Positions 59,604 through 64,000 of a DNA stretch of 64,000 nt are shown here, one piece after another; the stretch's first letter is position 1; every line of letters starts with the position of its first letter. The translations under genes and the position numbers were made by a program. The notes beneath the pieces were generated by a model. It had not been told where the DNA came from. It worked only from the letters and a program-made list of their open reading frames with translations, and ran no database searches. The stretch lies in NCBI GenBank assembly GCA_019321725.1, contig CM033109.1, positions 16,151,993 to 16,215,992 of the forward strand, given 5' to 3'. Origin of the DNA: Paulownia fortunei. Lineage: Eukaryota; Streptophyta; Magnoliopsida; Lamiales; Paulowniaceae.

Positions 59604-60900
59604 TCAATTGTCCATGTCCTTCAGGCCCATCCTCTCAAGATGTCCTTCGAATACCTTCTGCATTAGGGTTTGGTTAGTGGGTCTGCTATATTTTTTGCCG
59701 AAGTAACTCTATCTACTACAACATCACCTCTACTAATGATCTTACTAATTAGATGGTATCGCCTCCTAATGTGCTTGGATTTTTGATAATATCTTAGATA
59801 TTTTTCTTGTGTAATAACTTCATTGTTATAAAAGTATATCAACACAGGATCAACAACGGATGGAACCATACCCAACTCTTGGGATGAAGTTCCTTATCCA
59901 AACAACTTTCTTGGTTGCATCACATGTAGCAATGTATTCATCCTCCGTGGTAGAATTTGTGGTCGTCTCCTGCTTGGAACTCTTCTTGCTAACCACACCA
60001 TCGTTTATGAAGAATATGTATTCGGATATAAACTTTGAGTTGTCAAATTAGACTGATTATAGCCTTCTAGTTTCAGTTCTCCAAAGTCGTATATAATAAA
60101 GATATCCTTAGTTTGTCTTAAGTACTTTATGATCATCTTGACGGCCTTCCTATGTTCCTCACCTAGATTAGATAGATATCTAATCGTGACACTCAAAGCA
60201 TAAGTGACATCAGGCCTCGTACATAGCATACCATACATTATGCTTCCAATGGTAGATACATAAAGTATGCGGTCATCCTTTCCTTTTCCTCAGGAGTCTT
60301 AAGAGACATAATCCTTGAGAGAGAAATGATATGACTCATTTGCAAGAATCCTCATTTAGATTCATCTATATTAAACCTCTTTAGAATTTTGTCTATGTAT
60401 GTAGATTGGGATAGTTCGATCTTCCTTCAAGACCTATCTCCATAGATCTTTATTCCAAGAATAAAATATGCTTATCCCAAATCAGTCATGGAGAATTAGT
60501 TAGACAACCAAGTCATAGTTGACTGTAGCTTTCTTAAATCATTCCCAAAGAGTAGGATGTCTTCGTCAACATACAATATTATAAATATCACTACACTCCC
60601 ACTAACCTTCTTGTAGACACATGGTTCATCCGGATTCTTACGGCAATTAAATGATTTAATTGTTTTATCAAACTAGATGTTCCAACTTCGAGAAGCCTGC
60701 CTGAGTCCATAAATATATCTCTGGAGTTTGCAAACCTTTTGCTCACTCCCTATGGATATGAAGCCTTCTGACTGCCACATGTATATCTCTTCCTTTATAT
60801 TTCTATTAGGGAAAGTGGTCTTCACATCCATTTATCATATCTCGTGGTCATAATATGTTGATATGGCTAGCAGTATCTGGATAGATTTAAGCATCGCTAC
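59604..60900 (-). pseudogene. pol: RT and RNase H of the right-hand copia element
   Basis: The pol reading ends with QKVFEGHLERMGLKDMDN and a stop at 59604-59606. RNase H is open at 59663-59875 (SKHIRRRYHLISKIISRGDV, SAKNIADPLTKP). RT includes MYGMLCTRPDVTYALSVTIR with YLSNLGEEHRKAVKMI (60005-60238). Near 60565-60585 the active site reads YVDEDILLFG, an extra Glu codon inside the usual YVDD. Frameshifts separate the blocks. A copy with an inserted residue in the catalytic loop should be unable to polymerise. Confidence 0.9.
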
Positions 60901-62399
60901 TAGTAAAAAGTTTTCTCATAATCAATTCCTTACTTATAAGTTTAAGCTTTCACAACTAGTTGTACTTTCTAGGTCATTACCTCTCTATTTTACTCTAAGC
61001 TATCGCTTGTAGACCCATTTGCAGCCAATGGGAATTATTTCCTGTGGTGGGTCCACTAAGGTCCATACCCTGTTGGAGTACATGGAGTTTATCTCGAATT
61101 ACGTAGCATCTTGCCAATGTCCCAAGTCGATGTCAGACATTACCTCTCCATAAGTCCTTGGATCACTATCTAGGAGAAGATTCTCCTTGTTGTTCTCTAA
61201 CAAAAAGTCATACCTCTCAAGTGGCTTTGAGATCCTTTAGGATCTACTATGAGGTTGTGTGTCCGAACATCCAATAGAAATTCCTTTAAGTTCCACAACT
61301 TTGCCATTTTTATCCAATAGAAACTCCTCCGCGAAGAAGGTGGCATTCCTTGAAACAAGCACCTTTTGTTCTCAGGGGGTCATAGAAGTGGTATCCAATG
61401 GATTCTTTTAGATACCCCATGAACTTACATAAACTCTCATATCAAATTTATCTCTCACTTGCTGCTTCACCTAAGCAACACATCCCTACACCCTAAGGTA
61501 TTTATACGAGGGTGGTTTCCCATACCACATCTCAAATGGTTTTTTGGGCACCGACTTTGATAGCACTCAATTTGATAGATATGTTATTGTTTCTAGAGCA
61601 TAGCCCTAGAATGAAAGAGAAGGTCTAATAAAACTCATCATCAATCGAACTATGTCTAATAAGGATACATTCCTACGCTTAGCAACTCCATTGAGTTAAG
61701 GAGTAGCAGAAGGGGTCTACTTAGAGAGATTCCTATTCTCTTTTAGACAATCAAGAACTTTATGCTCAAGTATTTTGCTTTTCAATCTATACGATAAGCC
61801 TTGATAATTAACCCAATTTTTTCTCCATCTCGTATTAAATTCTTTGAAATTTTTTAAAGGTTACGAATTTGTACCTCATAAGGTAAACCTAACCATACCT
61901 AAAATGATCATCAGTATAGGATATGAAGTAGTGATAGCTCCTACGATCACTAACACTTAGTAGCCTGCATACATTCGAATGGATCAAATTCAACAGATCT
62001 TTGGCTCACTCCACTTGTACAACAAATGGTGATTTGATCATCTTTCCCTTAAGACATGACTCATATATTGGGATTCTTTGCTTTTTCAAAAGATCGAGCA
62101 ATTAGGCCAACTTATGAATTCTCTTTTTAGAGATGTGATGTAACCTAGCATGCCATAAGAGTTGAGAACTATGATTATCTAATTTTTATTTTGTCGAACA
62201 TGGAAAAAGAAGTTATGGGAGTAATAGAATGTAAACCATTCATCAATATGCCAAGGGTAATCAAAATTAAATCCCTAAAAATGGAACAACTTCTATGTTT
62301 TATTGAAAAAGTAACACCTTCTCCATCCAAAACAGGAATGGAGATAATGTTCTTAACTATCTATAGAACATAATCAAACCTAAAACTACTCTAGTTTCT
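60901..62399 (-). pseudogene. pol: Integrase of the right-hand copia element
   Basis: Decayed but ordered minus-strand remnants lie between RT and protease. The lower part (about 61300-61560) fits the integrase C-terminal region (VFVARNA/FLREE-like and GYPK-like blocks, WYGK-type stretch near 61510). About 61680-62100 covers the core and zinc-binding part (RSFEKAKNPN, SVEFDPFECMQ). No intact catalytic triad could be confirmed by eye. Confidence 0.7.
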
Positions 62400-62660
62400 A
62401 AAGTTGACACTTCTTATAGCTAATCCAGCAACCTTTGCTCTATTTCCCAGCCACAAGACTGTCTCCTCTCTTTTTAGCTTCTTGCTTCTTACCATCACTT
62501 GCAAATCATTGCATAGATGAGATCTACATCCAGTATCTAATAACCAAGAAGCATCATTAACTAATAAGTTAACTTCAATGAAATAAATACCTAAACTCTT
62601 TAGGGTTGCAAAATGCTCCTTGCAATTCCTCTTTAAATGGCCAGGTTTGGCATAGTAGTA
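62400..62660 (-). pseudogene. Zinc knuckle and protease of the right-hand copia element
   Basis: Minus strand reads YYYAKPGHLKRNCKEH (CCHC knuckle with its first cysteine region damaged) and NDASWLLDTGCRSHLC, where copia protease has DTGCxSH; the catalytic Asp is kept. Then LWLGN. Order gag-knuckle-protease is normal for Ty1/copia. Confidence 0.85.
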
Positions 62661-63460
62661 TCACTTGTTATCAGTCTTGATGGAACTCTTGAAGACCCTA
62701 CCAGTTGGCTTCACACCTTTAGACTTTAGGGAATGCTTTCCTCTCCTATTCTTCCTCTTGGGTTTTATAGCCTTTAAGTTGGATGAGGATCCAACAAGCA
62801 TGGTCGGCTTGTCTTTCTTCATTATGGACTCAACCATCTTCAACGTGTTAACCAGATCAGCAAGACTAGTTTCCATCTTATGCAAGTTAAAGTTGACAAT
62901 GAAGGTGTCAAACGATGGAGGCAAAGACTATAGGATAAGATCTAAATAGAGCTCTTTATCTATAACGACTCCAATTAGCTCGAGCCTTTCAATCAGGCCT
63001 ATCATATTCAATCCATGATCATGGACTGAAGGGACCTCTATCATACGGCTCCTGAAAAGCTCCTTTGAGATATGATATTTCACTTGCCTAGTGTGTTCAC
63101 CATACAAATCTTGTAGGCGAACATAGATATCATGCACATGCGCATGTACCTTGTGTTACCTTTACAACTTATTTGACATCGATGCAATCATATAGCATTG
63201 CACTTGCAAGTCATCATCAACCAGCTTGTGATAATCCGCAAGCTCTTTCTTAGTGGTATTGATTGGCTCGACCAGCAGTAGGATCACCACATCAAGTATG
63301 TAATCTCTTTTTTTAGACTGTTGAACAATATGAAGGTTCCTCAACCAATCAACATATTTGGACTAGTTAATTTTTTAGCCTTTAAGATAGATGGAAGTGG
63401 ATTTTTAGCTATTTATAAACTATCTACAAAATTTTAAATGAGATAGAAAATTAGCATACT
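62661..63460 (-). pseudogene. gag: Gag of the right-hand copia element
   Basis: Minus strand, in order: YVDWLRNLHIVQQSKKRDYI near 63340, ADYHKLVDDDLQVQCYMIAS (63162-63260), MHDIYVRLQDLYGEHTRQVK and YHISKELFRSRMIEV (62928-63137), then PPSFDTFIVNFNLHKMETSL and a basic tail with PKRKNRRGKHSLKSKG (62661-62924). This is the standard copia gag core and linker. Two frame breaks separate three open stretches; otherwise this is the best preserved coding part of the element. Confidence 0.9.
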
Positions 63461-63764
63461 TTCAAAAACATATTCATGTATAACAAGGTCTTTAGCAATA
63501 AATATCTCCCACTATTTTATTCGAATTGCTAGTGGGCTTGAGGCTTAATTAATATGTCGTATGCCCTAATTTTATGAGCCTATAAAATATATTGAAATGT
63601 AGTTAAACATTTAACAATTGCATCTCCATACAACCCTCAAGATAGTTTACCTCACTTCTTTCCATATACAATAATTTTATGTACCCATATGGTACTAAAT
63701 GTCAAGCAAGACCCATGAAACATCCATAGCCAATGTAGAGACAAGTCCATCGCAATTAGTCTCA
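63461..63764 (-). other. Copia leader region
   Basis: Between gag and the recognisable LTR part; no PBS could be identified with confidence. The LTR part that should be next to gag is missing, which points to a deletion. Confidence 0.5.
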
Positions 63765-64000
63765 ACACTAATTGCACAATAACTATGATTCCATTTCAAG
63801 TTTCAATAAATTATGACAAATTATTAGAAAACCCCTATCTAACATTCATCCCCCCTTGGCCAAGGACTTCTAAGTCATGAACTATGAAAACATAGGAGAT
63901 TCACTTGTTCAGCCATACAAGTGATGGATCATTTCTTGGCCACTTATTAGCCTCCACACATATCAATGCAATATCCAACATACCCTCTTCGTGATTGTTA
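63765..64000 (-). mobile_element. Copia 5' LTR fragment, runs off the window
   Basis: Matches 58846-59080 of the 3' LTR closely (AACTATGATTCCATTTCAAG..., CCAAGGACTTCTAAGTCATG). The LTR 3' portion expected between this point and gag is absent. Confidence 0.8.

Noticed and set aside
1..64000. tRNA, rRNA, CRISPR or bacterial-type operon features
   Set aside because: No tRNA box B or rRNA sequence noticed on reading, no spaced repeat array, and the coding content is plant retrotransposon.

Overview
This window is nuclear DNA from a flowering plant, most likely a eudicot. It is visibly AT-rich and holds no intact host gene, rRNA or tRNA that I can recognise. It is a heterochromatin-like patchwork of LTR retrotransposons (Ty3/gypsy Athila/Tat-like, Ty3/gypsy chromovirus/Tekay-like, and several Ty1/copia families). 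Most are dead, many are reduced to solo LTRs, and they are nested up to four levels deep.

Layout. 1-4259: unassigned DNA and a truncated chromovirus-type LTR. 4260-23796: a nested block. A Ty1/copia solo LTR (minus, TSD TCTAC) is split by a full-length Athila/Tat-like element (plus, 5585-22851, TSD AATTC), which itself holds a solo LTR of a TGTAACACC family (15555-18443, TSD GAATA) and a second, 3'-truncated LTR of that family inside its 3' LTR (19673-~21965). 24621-33670: copia LTR pieces, a copia pol stub, Athila-type noncoding DNA and another TGTAACACC solo LTR. 33743-42870: a second copy of the same Athila-like family on the minus strand, interrupted by a copia solo LTR (38922-41113) and cut off in its protease region by a deleted copia element (42871-44944). 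44945-50881: chromovirus remnants (gag/protease, LTR pieces, integrase end with chromodomain, 3' LTR). 50882-54829: parts of two further Athila/Tat-like pol copies on the minus strand. 54830-64000: a copia element on the minus strand running off the window, whose 3' LTR is split by a fourth TGTAACACC solo LTR.

The most interesting content is in the Athila-like family. Both copies (12.8-14.5 kb plus, 35.9-37.3 kb minus) carry, between integrase and 3' LTR and in sense orientation, an intronless copy of a plant LONELY GUY (LOG) cytokinin-activating phosphoribohydrolase gene. It is preceded by an A-rich tract and by a second, unidentified conserved ORF. Because two separately inserted copies share this cargo, the capture appears to be a property of the family rather than a chance insertion. 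Both copies are now disabled, in different ways: one keeps the PGGxGTxxE catalytic motif but has lost its start codon, the other keeps the start codon but has lost the catalytic motif.

All coordinates of decayed coding regions are domain-level estimates made by reading translations by eye. No database search or alignment was run.
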